Notes under the pieces: generated by a model
Database searches by the model: none
Seen by the model: the letters and a program-made list of their open reading frames with translations, nothing else
Told to the model about the DNA's origin: nothing
Shown: in pieces, positions 40,678 through 51,590 of the stretch
Position numbering within the stretch: the stretch's first letter is position 1
Layout of the letters: each line of letters begins with the position of its first letter
NCBI GenBank assembly: GCA_018136815.1
Contig: CM030931.1
Location: 7,398,399-7,462,398 of the forward strand
Source: Isochrysis galbana
Taxonomy: Eukaryota > Haptophyta > Isochrysidales > Isochrysidaceae
Direction of reading: 5' to 3'
Length of the DNA: 64,000 nucleotides
Translations under genes and position numbers: made by a program

Positions 40678-42069
40678 CTATTTTGTAGCCACGCCCCTAT
40701 CCCTACCTTTCCCCTCAACCTGCCTTGAGGCTGTCGCATTCGCGAATCGACACTCGTTAGGCTTCTCTCTTCTCTTCGTCATTCGGTATTTATCGTTATA
40801 ATTCTCTGCTTTCTCTCGTTCTCGGTCAAAAGCTTCGCGTGGACGCACAGGATCTTGGAGTGTGGAGCGCTCCCTCTCTCTTTCTCTCGAAGAGAAGGGA
40901 AGTTTCCCCACCTTTCTTCCTCCCAGGCGCCTCGCAAATAGGTTTAATTCGCTATCTTCCCCGCGTTTCTCTATCTACTTCAGTGATTGCAATCAGGTTT
41001 AATTTGCAACCTCTTCGTATCTCCCCCTTAGGCGCACCGTATTTCTCTCGTCTTATTCGGTAAGTCTTTTGGAATCCTGTGCGGCAGGATTGCCCCTCGT
41101 TCCCGTTATGGTGCGATTCCCCTTCCAGACGGGATCGCCGACAGATCGCCTTCTGATCGTCGTCCGTCGTCGTCTGACCGGAGTGTATGGGTTGGATTTC
41201 AGTCGAGTTATGTGAGAAAGTCGTGGGGCGAGAGTCGGAGTGTTTCCCTGGGTGTCTCTGTCCGTCGTCCTGTCGTCAGTCGTCATCAAAGAGACTGCGT
41301 CCGCGGAGTGGGACCGGTGCACCACGCGCTCGGAAGGCGAGGAGTTGGTAGCCCTTGCCACTCGGGTGACTGACGCCTTTGTTCGCAAAATGAACGACCC
41401 GACGGTGACGGCAGCTAACGTCTTCAAGTTTCCAGCCTTCACGCACGAAATCAACGCATGCTGAGAGGCGCATCGTCCGGATCCCGATTTCGCCGCCGCC
41501 CGCGGCAGGGGTTCCGTCCGCCATTCCACAACTAGCCACCTCGCTCCATTGCCCCGTCCCTCCCCGCCTTCTGCGCTGCGATCGTCGCCCGGACACCGAC
41601 TCTCGCATCGGGGGGGGTGTTGCGGGTAGGGGGGGTTGTTCATACCTCTTCGCATCTTTCCTGCCATTAGGTTTCCTCGCGTGACCCCCCTTCGTTGTTT
41701 AGTTCCGTATCACGCTCACCTTTCCCGCCCGCTCCCGATAGGATCGTCCCCTCACGTCCCTCTTTCCCATTTCTCGCCTCGTCTCTCCTTCCCTCTCTCC
41801 CCGTTCCCACTGAGTGTCTTCTGCCCACTGTCGTCTCTTTCTTTTCCCGCGCGTTCTCTTCTCCCCCCCCCCGCGTGTCTTCTCTTGGTCCGGTAGCTTT
41901 TGTACGCTCAGCGCTATCGCTTGAGCGCTCCTGTGGCCTTCCGCCCTGTGTGCCCTTCGTCCTCGTTCTCGTCTCGCGTGACCGCATGTCGGTCGAGGTC
42001 CCTCGCTCGTCCTCAGCTCCTCCGATGCGTGCCTCCCATGTGTCCGGTGGCCCGTGCCCCATGTCTCTG

Positions 42070-42492
42070 GATTGTACCTCACATGTTACATACATCAATC
42101 CTCTTGCCCCCACATGCAACACAGCCACAGCTCCACTCCATCCCACACAGGCACGGCCTTCGGAGTACGTCTTCCAGCTGCCCGAAGAACCCCCTACCAC
42201 CACCGCTTCCATGTCCGGGTGGGTAGCTCGCGTTCTCACCGACCACAACATCGTGGCTCCTCCCGGGTTCGCCTACTTGCTGGGTCATTCTCTCCGCGCC
42301 GGCGGCTCTTCGGCCGCAGAAGCCATCAAGGTCCCCCGGGCTACGGGCGATTGGCTTGGCGGCTGGGCACCCGGCACCTCCACGCGAGTGAAGCTCTACA
42401 TCGACCCGACCGTCGGCCCATGCGACGCAACATACGCCCTCCTCGGTTGGCTTCTAGACTCGCATTACTCAGCCTCGCGCGAACAAGGCTGA
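42070..42492 (+). pseudogene. Tyrosine recombinase, C-terminal catalytic part
   Basis: The translation ends with MSGWVARVLTDHNIVAPPGF, then AYLLGHSLRAGGSSAAEAIK, then VPRATGDWLGGWAPGTSTRV and KLYIDPTVGP. HSLRAGG is the HxxR box, GGW occupies the second H/W position, and Y in KLYID is the nucleophile in correct order and spacing. The first catalytic Arg region upstream is not recognisable. The frame is open to 41695, but the earlier part is low-complexity leader sequence. Confidence 0.7.
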
Positions 42493-42532
42493 CATCTTCT
42501 CTATTCTTCCTACTTCGTAGTGGGTGGGTGGT

Positions 42533-42751
42533 GGCATTTATACCACTTCCAGTCGCACATAGCCTAGCCACACTGCGAATGTGTCGTTTTGTAGTAACGA
42601 GCGTTCACGGAAGGCGGCGGCAAGGACGACTGATTTTGCTCTCCCTCCCTCCCATACTCATTCAGCTGAGCGTGTAGGCCTTCAAGGCATTAAGATTCCT
42701 TTAAGGCATTTATACCACTTCCAGTCGCACATAGCCTAGCCACACTGCGAA
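42533..42751 (+). repeat. Perfect 47-bp direct repeat, 172 bp apart
   Basis: The segment starting GGCATTTATACCACTTCCAG and ending CACACTGCGAA occurs at 42533-42579 and again, identically, at 42705-42751. Confidence 0.9.
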
Positions 42752-43230
42752 CCCCCGAATAAAACTCTGACGGTGGGGCTGTTGGCGATCGGGAGAAAAT
42801 TTCCCCCCGATAGCTCTCGGGGGGGCCCGACCGAGAGCTCCTGGCTCCTGGGGGGCGTTGGCTCCTGGGGGGTAACACATACAATACAAGGACAAGGAAG
42901 GAGGACGCCTATTACAGTGAATAAAGTACTGGCACATACTCCTACTCTTGGCGGAAAAGGAGTTCATTATCCATGTGTTCATGATAAAAGGAATTCTATC
43001 AAGAGGGAAGTTCACTCTGATCAAGAGAGGAAGGAAAAGAGAAGAACCAAGTTGGGAGCGAGGGGAAACGAAAACTCGGGAGAGAAGAGAGAGAAAGGGG
43101 ACGCCATCTAGCGGAGGGAAAAGGCAGAGAGGGGGAGGAGAAAGAGAGAGAGAGAGGGCGCGCCTGAGGAGCGAGGAGGGAGCGGCACCCACTGCACCGA
43201 CGATGCATTCCTGAGAGACCGCCAGAACCA
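42752..43230. promoter_or_regulatory. Upstream region of the SnoaL-like gene, GA-rich
   Basis: GGGGGGAAATTTTC and GAGAGCTATCGGGG palindromic pieces lie at 42780-42850. From 43040 to 43170 the coding strand is purine-rich (GAGAGAAGAGAGAGAAAGGG, GGAGAAAGAGAGAGAGAG). No gene is seen. Confidence 0.4.
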
Positions 43231-44037
43231 ATGGAGACGGTCGAGCCTACCGAACAGCTGCACAGCAAGCAGTCTCACTGGGATGGCAAGCCGTCGCGAG
43301 CACGGATGTCCCTGACGATCCTCAGCGCTCTCATTTTTATCACCGCCGGATCCATTGCCTCGAGGCTCCTCTACCCCGAGGTGAGGATCCTGCCAGATGT
43401 GCCGCTCGAGCTGGTCACGCTCGCTGAGGCGTATGGGAGCTTCGCGGGAGGGACAGACGAGCCGTGCAAGGCATGGTCCCGGCTGTTCGCTCCGAACGGT
43501 ACGCTGTACGCTCCGCCCCATTACAGTCCTGTCTCCGGGCGCAACGCGACTGCAAGGGTCTGCACTCAGCTCTTTGCTGGGCGAGAGCAGCCACGGCGAC
43601 CGTTGCTTGACTTTATCCGGCCTATTGGTGATGATTGGACGTCGAATGGAAGGACAGAGGTATGAGTGCGGCCACCTCGATCCTGCAGTGCTCAGATTGC
43701 AGCGCCAGTACTTGATGCCCTGCCTGCGCACATCTGGTTCATGTGCGTGACGTCCTGAGCCTTTCTTTCCACATTCCACCGCCAGTTCAAGATGCAGTAC
43801 TTTCTTCGTGGATTTTCAAAAACAGGAAGCTCATTTACTATCCCGTGCACGTCCGTCCTCCATCTAGACGAGGAGCACATGATTCTGTCGGCCTGGGACT
43901 TTATGGATGCGTCCGATTTGCCAGTCAGCAACGATGACGGATCGTGGGTTGACCCAAGCCCACACCCGTCGGCCCCTCCACCGCCACCACCAGTACCGCG
44001 CATGGAGGAATTGCTTGGACTCTTTGGCGCCGGATAA
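43231..44037 (+). CDS. Membrane-anchored NTF2/SnoaL-like protein, 2 exons
   Basis: Exons 43231-43659 and 43786-44037 (intron GTATGA...GCCAG, 126 bp) encode 226 residues. After a polar 27-residue N-terminus there is one hydrophobic segment (MSLTILSALIFITAGSIASR), a signal anchor. The rest (LVTLAEAYGSFAGGTDEPCK, WSRLFAPNGTLYAPPHYSPV, SGRNATARVCTQLF, LLDFIRP, then the second exon FKMQYFLRGFSKTGSSFTIP, LHLDEEHMILSAWDFMD) follows the cone-shaped alpha+beta pattern of SnoaL/NTF2-like proteins: helix with FA.G....P, G...I, paired strands and a W near the end. Such folds are small-molecule-binding or isomerase-type. There is no recognisable catalytic pair, so activity is unknown. A Pro-rich linker (PSAPPPPPPVP) precedes the end. 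Coding status is strong; the fold assignment is inference. Confidence 0.65.
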
Positions 44038-44716
44038 TGCGCTGTATGCGCGTGTCCGCATGACCATGTTCCTTCATGCATGCATGGGGCGTTTAGTGGG
44101 ACTTGTGCTCATACTCATACAATTTGAGTAGATGACTTCAGGCAACATGTGCGAGCAAGTCCAAGGCAAGCGTTGGGGCGGACGCAACACTGACCTTCAA
44201 TAACTTGTTTGAAGGAGGCTCCAGAAGGGCTGTACTCTTACCGACGGCAGAAGGCCCCGGTAACCTCTCTTGCCAATAGCCACATGTGCAATAGGCCGCA
44301 AAAAAATGCATGGAAGAAGAAGTGCTGGCGGTCGGTGGCGCGGAAAGTGCGTCTATTCGTTAAAATCAGGTGTGAGAAGTTGGACAACTTTCTGAAAGTG
44401 TGAAATCAGCTACTCTCACTGGCTATAAGATCTAACACCCTATTCCGCCGCGCTCGCAATTGCAGCTGTGATTTGGCTTATGAACGCCACCAACACCAAC
44501 ATGCCCATGCCATAATTCACCTTCCCCCCTACTCTCCTCACAAGAAAGAGGAGCAACATCGAGAAGCCTTCGAAAATTGCATTTCGGGGCCGATTAAGCC
44601 TCGCGGTCGGCAGCATCGTTGTCGAGACCCCTTATCCCTGTCGCCCGCCTTCCTCCTTCCTTCTGTCTCTTGTGGCACAAAAGAGCATTGCGCCGCTTGT
44701 GCTTGTGCTTGTGCTG
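44038..44716. other. 3' flank and spacer
   Basis: No supported gene. Confidence 0.3.
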
Positions 44717-44732
44717 CAGTCTTTCACCTAAA

Positions 44733-45526
44733 AAAAACTTCATAATGCTTTTACCGCACTCGCGGCGCATGGCGCATGGAACCACTACCTACACGTAGTA
44801 TACTTTCTACACCCCCACTCTCCCGGCCCTTTCCCCCCCGCCATCAGCCATCAGGCGGCTCCCCCCGTGCACTACTAGGAACTAGGGGGTTCGGGGTGAA
44901 GGGCTTAGAGCTTAGATATGGTCCGGTGGCCCGCGCCACCGCCCCCGGTGATCCGTTCCCCCCTTCCTCCTGCGCCTACCACAGGCTGGCGGCGGCCTCA
45001 GTCCCAGTCCCGACTTATCCTGTAAAAAGTAAAAAGGTGCGGGACTTACCTATTGCTTTCGGCTCCGCCCACCCCCTTCTCCACGCTCTCTCTCCCCTCT
45101 CCCTCTCCTGCGGCACGCACGATGGCGCGCCTGCGACGGGCCTGCAGCTGCCCCTAGCGACCCCTGGAGGCTCCTGCAGGCTAGCTCAGGATGCAGAGGA
45201 GGCCTGGGTTGGGCCCTGGCCTCTCCTGCTCCTGCCTCTCCCTCGTAGGCGCTCCTGAGCCTTAGGGGCCCCCACTCTGCACCTGTCTGCCTGTCGACCA
45301 GGGGGGGAGGGGGGGGTTGGAGCGATGGGCTGGCCACGACAGGCCAAGACGCGCGAGGCAGGCGAGCCTGCTAGGGAGAGAGAGTGGGTCAGCAGGGGAG
45401 TTTGCTCCTGGCAAGCCATCAGGCATGCCAGAAGCATGGGTGGTTCCTCGCCCCCATGGCAGGGGAGGAGTGGGGGGGGGGGGGGGCTCGTGTCCCCCCA
45501 TGGGCGAACTAAGTATAAACTTAGTT
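44733..45526 (-). mobile_element. SINE-like retroposon, A type, 794 bp with 16-bp target duplication
   Basis: Flanked by CAGTCTTTCACCTAAA at 44717-44732 and 45527-45542. All A modules are present. The core hairpin is slightly altered (CTGTAAAAAGTAAAAAGGTG). Confidence 0.9.
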
Positions 45527-45542
45527 CAGTCTTTCACCTAAA

Positions 45543-46609
45543 CGGAGTCAAAAGAAATGTTTGTTTCAACTTAAACTCCGAGGGGGGGGGGGGCCAGTGC
45601 AGCCCCTCCCCCTCCGCTCCGCTCTCCCCCTCCCCTCTCCTGCGGTGCACGTTATGGCACCCGCGACGTGTACATGTGACATGTGCGTCGCTAACAAACT
45701 CATCCTGCACGTACGATTCGGGTAAGAGTCCAGCAGTAGCTTAACACTCCCTGGCCAAATGACAAACGACGTCGTCAAGTGCGAGTCGCAAGCTCACACA
45801 AGAGAAAGGCAGAAATAGAGAGCGCAATCGATGATGTAGAATCTGAGGCTTCGCAGCGCACCCTGGCTGCTGCGCCTTGTGCCTTTCTGACGTGGTGGCA
45901 TCCCGGTGCATTGACTTGTAGGAATATTGTACTAGTCGGCTAGTATTCGCTGTTATGCGCTTTCTTGGCGCATGCCCCTCGAAGTCTAAGCGAGGAGCTG
46001 GCGTCGATTAATTGAGTGAATTGCACGGAATATCAGAGCACGCACTAGTATGTAGTCGGCTTCCGACCGCGTGCCATGGGCGTGTCTAGAGCCGTGTTGC
46101 CGATGTACAACGACCAGTTGATCAGTACGATCGATGCTCCGATCAAAGTAGATGCAGCACCGGCATCTCGCCACACTCCGGTCATCCCTAGAGCTTAAAA
46201 TCATAGATATTTGCGCCGCTCTCGTTGCATGGGCATGCACGCGGCCAGATTCATCTTATCATCATCCAAGGAAGATGAGCCGAGGTTTACAAGCTATGTT
46301 GACAGAGATGAATGCAGACGACTCACCTATTAAGTATGCGACGCGCCGTGAGCGCGAAGTCGAGTTGTAGATTGAAAGCTCTCACACTAGCGACTAGTCA
46401 GGGTCCGAGCGTACCATCGCTTTGGGACCCCACGTCAAAAGCAGCGACGCCAATCTCTTGGGCCGCGTCATGAGGCATCGGGTTCGAACGGCGAAAAATC
46501 GCAGCAACCTAAGGTCTGACGCCAAGTTGGCTTGCCGACCCGTCCATCACGCCGATTGACAATCACTCGAAAGAATAGCAGGGAGCGCAGGCCTCGATGC
46601 CATGATCAC
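45543..46609. other. Intergenic
   Basis: 45575-45665 resembles a degraded piece of the A element core. On the minus strand around 46060-46170 a hydrophobic stretch ASTLIGASIVLINWSLYI can be read, but it is broken by stops on both sides. No gene is called. Confidence 0.3.
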
Positions 46610-47852
46610 TCATGCAGCAGCGGCAGGCATTGCGCCATTTGGCTGCGCCTTGGCGATCTTGCCAATATCAATGACTTTGAGTTCTTTGGTCGAGAGCTTG
46701 ATGATGGCCGTCTCACCATTCTCGAGGCCGAGGAGCACGCCCGTACGGCCCTTGTCAGGGCCAGCGACCACCACAATCTTGTCCGTGATCTTGGCGCGCT
46801 CGCTCGATACCTGCAGCGCACTCTGCGGCGTGTTCTTGTAGAGCGACTCGGTGCTTGTGAGCGGGTCGTACTGTGGCACAAGTTTCATGGTCGCATCGGC
46901 GCTGGCTAGCGCCTTGGGTATAGTCCCGGGCACCGCAACGCCTTCGGCAGATGTTGCAGCAGCTGGCTTGGGCTTCTCAGCGTACACCTTTGACGGGCGG
47001 TATTTTGCATTCCCAGTGATCACGGGCGCAGACCGGCCATATAAATCGGCTGCCTTGAGAAAACGGTCGTAGGAGAGCGCGAGCTTGGCGTACGCGTTGA
47101 GCGCTTCGAGTCTGTTCTGCTTGGCAGCCGCCCGGCTCAGAGCCTCCGCTCGCTCGAAGATCTGATTGCCCTCGTCGACCATTGCGTCCTTGGAGGCCAT
47201 GGCCTGCGGTGCGCGCGCGCCAACGTGAGTCACACTCGGGGGCAGAACGGCGTGCGCCGGTCATTGGCGTCTCTCTCTAGCTTTGGCAACTACAGCCCTG
47301 CATGCAGTGAGCGCTCACCATCATGGATTCGTCGCCTGGATAGGAATTCAAGATCACAGTTTGGATGGCAGGCCTCTGGGAGAAGATGACACCCAAGTAG
47401 CCGCCTACAAACTTCCATCTCCCACGAGTAAGGTCGGTCTGTAGCTCATCCAAGTATGGTTGGAGTTGCCGCACCTGTGTCTGCGCGGATGCGAGCTGCT
47501 GTGCGACCGCCAAACCATCAGCTGAATTGCTCAGCTGGACGAGGTCTGCTGCCTCGGCACCGGCCTCAACGAGTCTCGCCTCTTTGAGCGTCGCCCACAA
47601 CTTGATCATCCGCGAGTCCTTCGCTGAGATTCCCGCCTGTCGGAGCCCACTCTCGACCTGGCTCTTGTCGCCAAACTCGTTGAGCAAGAGGTTGAGTGAG
47701 ACATCGGCTGCAAAAGTGGGTGCAAGGGGCGAGAGCGAGATGGCGGCGGCGGCGGCGGCGGCGGCGAGCGCGCGTTGTGCCACTGCGCCCAGCTGCGCGC
47801 CCGCCGGCGGCATATGGAGCGCGGCGCCCACCAGGGACAACGTGCACAGCAT
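46610..47852 (-). CDS. Predicted thylakoid-lumen protein with C-terminal KOW-like domain, 2 exons
   Basis: Minus-strand exons 47852-47319 and 47203-46610 (intron GTGAGC...CGCAG, 115 bp, phase 0) give 375 residues. The N-terminus MLCTLSLVGAALHMPPAGAQ looks like an ER signal peptide. A short alanine-rich stretch then ends in ISLSPLAPTFAADVS, an A-x-A lumenal cleavage pattern, so the targeting is tripartite as in complex plastids. The body (VSLNLLLNEFGDKSQVESGL...LQPYLDELQTDLTRGRWKFV, then YLGVIFSQRPAIQTVILNSY, PGDESM, LNAYAKLALSYDRFLKAADL) resembles a family conserved in photosynthetic stramenopiles and haptophytes. The end (KITDKIVVVAGPDKGRTGVL...KELKVIDIGK) is a KOW-like SH3 barrel. The function is unknown; a role in photosystem assembly is only inference. 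The exon junction restores the conserved PGDESM-MAMASKD region exactly. Confidence 0.78.
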
Positions 47853-49035
47853 CGATGGGGGTGGGGTTCGGGGGGGAAGCGGGGAGGGCGGAGCGGGGAA
47901 GGGGAGAGAGGGAGAGGCCGTGCTCGTGCTGGAGTGACTGCGAGACTAGGCCTCAAGGCTATGTATGGATAGGAGGTGAACAGGCGATGGATAGAGGAGA
48001 AACGCCCAGTTGCACCAGAGAGGTATCTCTCTCCCCTCTCTCTCTCTCTCTCCCCTCCTCTCTTGTAGAGAGTATCCTCCTCCCTCGGAGCTCTCCGCAG
48101 CGACGCGCGCGCACTGCGAAGCTTTTCGTGGCTGCTTCCCCCCCCCCCCCCCCAACAGAGGGTGGGAGGGGAGGTTGGGGAGGGGGGAGGAAAGAATCGC
48201 GAGAGAACAGGAAGATGGCTAACTTGTACAATAGAATCCTACAAGTCTAGTGGCATCTCTTGCAACTATCAGTAAACTGATAGGGTCATAGAGAGCGCGC
48301 CGCTCCCCTCCACCGTGGCACGCCGCCATCGTCCGCTACCGTCGCCTCCCCCTCCACAATCCGGGTGATCCCCTCTCGCTCCATCGCATGCTTCTCCGCA
48401 AGCTGCCCGATGCGATCGCGATCGCCGCCCAACGAGCTCGAGCGCTTCGAAAACTCAGCGAGAACGAGATCAACGATCAACGGAAAACCCGCGTGGGAGC
48501 TCCCTAATCCCTAAGCTAGCCCGGTCACTCACTCATTTTAACCACTATTTCCCACCTCCCCTGGGTGTCCAAGGATTCCTTAGGGTCCCCCCCTACCTGC
48601 CCCGGCAACTCCCTCCCCCCTCCGAACGACCCCCTCCCGCCCCACGAAGGGCAATGGCGTCGGTGAGGGACTCCCCTGTCCCTTCCCCCGCGCGTGGCGG
48701 TCTATTTTGGGAGATTCAGGCGGGCGCTCACGGGAGGGAATCGGAATGGTGAATGTGGGCGGACGCATCACTATTAGAAACGCGGAGCTTCCGCGACGTC
48801 CGATCGCGCGCGATCGGCAGAAGAATGGCCTGGAGGTGGTGGCCATGCAGAGCCTAGAGCTCTCGCAAGCAAGGTGGGGGGCCAAGGGTAGGTCGCACGC
48901 TGGTGCTCAAGGGTCGCACACACTCGTATTGACCCATCCTGGCCCCTCGCACCGCAGGAATGCCTCGATTCGATCCGGCCCGACGCGGCGGCATTTCTTG
49001 ATATGATGCCCCAACTAACTTTATAGTTGGTCGCC
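47853..49035. other. Upstream of the plastid gene and spacer
   Basis: CT-rich runs at 48025-48065 and a C-run at 48139-48153. A reverse-strand frame at 48286-48480 (SSSLGGDRDRIGQLAEKHAM) could be a gene scrap but is unsupported. GCTAGCCCGGTCACTCACTC at 48518 is an end of the 51.6-kb MITE family. Confidence 0.35.
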
Positions 49036-49155
49036 ATGGAGCGCGCCGCCGCTCCCCACCTCTCCTTCGGGTCCCCCGCCGCGGGCGCCCCCCCAGCACC
49101 CATGGAGCTGTCGCTGGCGAAGCGACCGCGTCCGCCCGCAGAGGCCGAGCAGGTG
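49036..49155 (+). CDS. Possible first exon of a host gene interrupted by the LINE
   Basis: ATG at 49036 starts a GC-rich frame MERAAAPHLSFGSPAAGAPP, then APMELSLAKRPRPPAEAEQ, ending exactly at CAG|GTGAGC, a good splice donor. Downstream LINE sequence begins within 20-50 bp. The codon style is host-like and different from the LINE. No further exons are found, so this may be a gene broken by the insertion. It is speculative. Confidence 0.3.
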
Positions 49156-49557
49156 AGCGCGATCCCGGTCGCGCCGCACGGCCCGTGGCCCCGGCCACAC
49201 AAGTCACAGCAGCCATGCTGGCCCACCTCATGGTGGTCCACAAGCTGTAGAGGACAAAGGACCAGCACCACCCAGGACGAACCACCGAACCACCAGGCAT
49301 GCCTTATGGCAGAGGCCTCTCCCACCCTGGGGACGGCCGCGCTGCCTCGGCAGCGCGACCCGAGACCGGGTGGCCCTTATGGGCACAAACTCAATATCTG
49401 CATCATTACGCACAACCACACAGACCCACCAACACTACAACATAAGGCCACACAGAAGGAGAAATGCTGGGTTGTGTCATGGGACACACACCACACTCCT
49501 CTGCCAACTGCCCGCTTGGACCCGCCCTCAGTCTCACCACACCCGACCGCCCCTGCC

Positions 49558-50586
49558 ATGCAGGAGCCACCCTCGGATGAAGAACAAGGTTACACGGAGT
49601 CAGACGCAACGTACGAGCTGTCCTTCCACCAGGAGGGAGACTATACCTTCATGGACGCCACGGTCTATGCCGCGATTGTAGAGCTCCTCTTGGAGCTCGA
49701 GGGAGTCGACCCGGAGCCGGACTTCTGGGCCCGGTCTATCCGCGGACCGTGGCATATCGCCGTGAACGAGGACTACGCTCAACAATTCAAAGAACGCTAT
49801 GGCGACATCACCACCCTCCGCATCGCTCAAACCGACCTTTCGGTCCGCGTGAAAGTTGAATCCATAGACGAGAGAATCGACAAGAAAGGCTCTTCCTCTC
49901 GCAAGGCTCTCTACAACGCCCTCCAAGACGTCGCGGCGCACCTGGTCGTCGAGGCAGACGGCCTGGCGCAAGCGGCCCAAATCAATCTGAGCGCACTTAT
50001 CTTTGCGATCGAAAAGGTTGGGCTGACCTTCCTGAAAGGAAACCGGGAGCGAATGAAGCTCGAAGGCGGAGCAGGCACCTTTGTGTCCAAGGCAGCCTAC
50101 GCGACCCGTTGGCATCTCTATGTTTCGGCGGGCCAAGGCTCCTTTCTAGACGGAAACTTTCCTCGCAAGCTACTACTACAGATCGACGGCAAGACCGTCC
50201 CGGTAATCTACGCCATTCGGGCGTGCAAGGAAATTAAGATGCCAGAATCTATTCAATCTCCCCACAAGCTCATGGTCCACGGCAGCCTACGCGGTTGCAA
50301 AGGGTGGCGGCCAGAAGTGGTTAAGGGCCTCTTGAGCTCGATTCGCGTATGCGAGTGTGAACAAGAAGCGGCAAAGCGCCGCGAGCGCAACGAGGCACAA
50401 AGGCTCAACCCTCGCCCGAAAACGGCGCACGAGGCCCTTGGCAAGGGCCCCCCTAAGCAATGTGCGCGCTTCACTCAAGGCCTGTGCCTCAGGAACAAAC
50501 GAGGAGTGCGATGCAATCTCTCGCACGACGTGCCTGGCGCGTGGATCGACAATAAGTGCACGATCCGCTGCCCTTATAGGGATTAA
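49558..50586 (+). pseudogene. LINE N-terminal (ORF1-like) region with CCCH finger
   Basis: A frame of about 342 residues from ATG 49558 (MQEPPSDEEQGYTESDATYE); it is open further upstream. The long central part (TFMDATVYAAIVELLLELEG, FLKGNRERMKLEGGAGTFVS, YATRWHLYVSAGQGSFLDGN) is typical of RNA-binding ORF1 proteins with no known enzyme motif. It ends KQCARFTQGLCLRNKRGVRC, NLSHDVPGAWIDNKCTIRCP, the first finger and part of the second, matching the LINE at 25.8 kb. The stop after CPYRD lies at the deletion junction and is not the natural end. Confidence 0.72.
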
Positions 50587-50974
50587 TCTTAGGCCGGGCT
50601 CAGAAGTAGCCCAACGACTTTTTTGCTACCAAGTGGACAGGCCTCACCCCTCCTCGGGATACTTGGGTATCCTGGCGTGGAGGTATATCCTTACGGACTT
50701 CTACAACATTCAATATGGCAACGCGGATGGTAGGTCCGCTAGATCGATCCTAGGGGCAATTCTCACTAGATACCACCTATTAGTAACGGCGAAAACCGGC
50801 TTCTTCCAAAGGCTCAAGAGGCAACGGGAGAAGATGGGGCTACAGGCCCCGAGCAATAAACATATAAAGAAGATGATAAGCCCTCTTTACACGGTGGATA
50901 AAGACTTCAACCTCGAAACGTCGGAGGACCTCTCGCAGGCGGCGAGAGAATTGGATATACGAAACATCACTTAG
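50587..50974 (+). pseudogene. LINE polymerase protein, C-terminal remnant
   Basis: Open in another frame to TAG at 50972-50974. GYLGILAWRYILTDFYNIQY, then SILGAILTRYHLLVTAKTGF, FQRLKRQREKMGLQAPSNKH and a charged end look like the helical C-terminal domain of a LINE ORF2 protein. There is no start, no polymerase motif and no RNase H. The assignment rests on position just after the LINE finger block. Confidence 0.5.
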
Positions 50975-50990
50975 GATGGATAACAATTCT

Positions 50991-51279
50991 ACTAGCAGGA
51001 AACTTGGCGGAGATCAAAGCGGGATCACGCGGACCCCAAGGAAGGTATCCCGACCAAAGTAAGAACACAAGAGAAGCCACAGTCTCCCGCCCCCTTCTCT
51101 CCGACTCCTGGCCGAAGCAGCGCGCACGGCCTCCCCGGAACCGGCTTCTCCGCTAAAGAGGGAATTGGGGAAGGGGAAGGGGGTTGATAGGGGTTAGGGT
51201 TGGGTAGTAGGGAGGTTCACTAGCACGCTGCCTCACGCCGCACATGTAGCGGGAATTTTTAAGAAGATTTTTTTTGATG
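50991..51279. other. LINE 3' flank and spacer
   Basis: Nothing recognisable; one TTAGGGTTGGG string is not an array. Confidence 0.3.
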
Positions 51280-51412
51280 AGTGCCCAGCCCCTGCCAGAG
51301 GCTGGGGTTGAATGTACGGGCCCACCCCGGGGGCCGGGGGGTGTCCGCGATGGAGTGAGGGGGGCGCGAGGCCCCAATTGCCCATTGACCCCCACTTACA
51401 AAAAGTAGGTTG
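51280..51412 (-). mobile_element. SINE-like retroposon, B 5' module only
   Basis: The 5' hairpin GGGGCCTCGCGCCCCCCTCA and CATCGCGGACACCCCCCGG blocks of the B type, minus orientation, with the 3' part lost. Confidence 0.7.
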
Positions 51413-51590
51413 CATCATTTCGACCCGGCGTGAGGGCGCGTCGCGCGCGATTGGCGTCGCTGGCTCGGCGGTTCTTGGCGCGGGCGCGGGCCGGACACTA
51501 AACTCATGAACAAAAGAACAGGCTCGCATCGCGCCCGGCGTCGTTGTGAACTCGGGCTCTCCGAGATAGAGATAGTAGATAGTGTATTTG

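Larger units (their letters stand above)
40678..42760 (+). mobile_element. Tyrosine-recombinase retroelement remnant (DIRS/Ngaro-like)
   Basis: Contains a pyrimidine-rich leader, a short open frame at 41240-41464, a tyrosine recombinase C-terminus ending at 42492 and a perfect 47-bp direct repeat (42533-42579 and 42705-42751). Tyrosine-recombinase retroelements often carry split direct repeats after the recombinase gene. No reverse transcriptase remains, so an internal deletion is likely; a Crypton-type DNA element cannot be excluded. Confidence 0.55.
49170..50990 (+). mobile_element. LINE copy with large internal deletion
   Basis: The N-terminal region with the CCCH finger block runs to 50586 and is followed directly by a 3' segment encoding the C-terminus of the polymerase protein (to 50974). 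Comparison with 25170-25837 shows the endonuclease should follow the fingers; here it and the reverse transcriptase are missing. Codon use is less GC-biased than in host genes. Confidence 0.7.

Noticed and set aside
46050..46190. Hydrophobic stretch resembling a DMT-type transporter helix (minus strand)
   Set aside because: Too short, with stops on both sides and no second helix; it cannot be called.
48286..48480. 64-residue minus-strand frame
   Set aside because: No motif, no supporting splice sites, and a repeat end lies nearby.
49027..50586. A single 519-residue gene
   Set aside because: The first 40 codons look like a host exon with a splice donor; the later part is LINE sequence.
51176..51205. 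TTAGGGTTGGG as a telomere remnant
   Set aside because: Only one partial unit, with no array.
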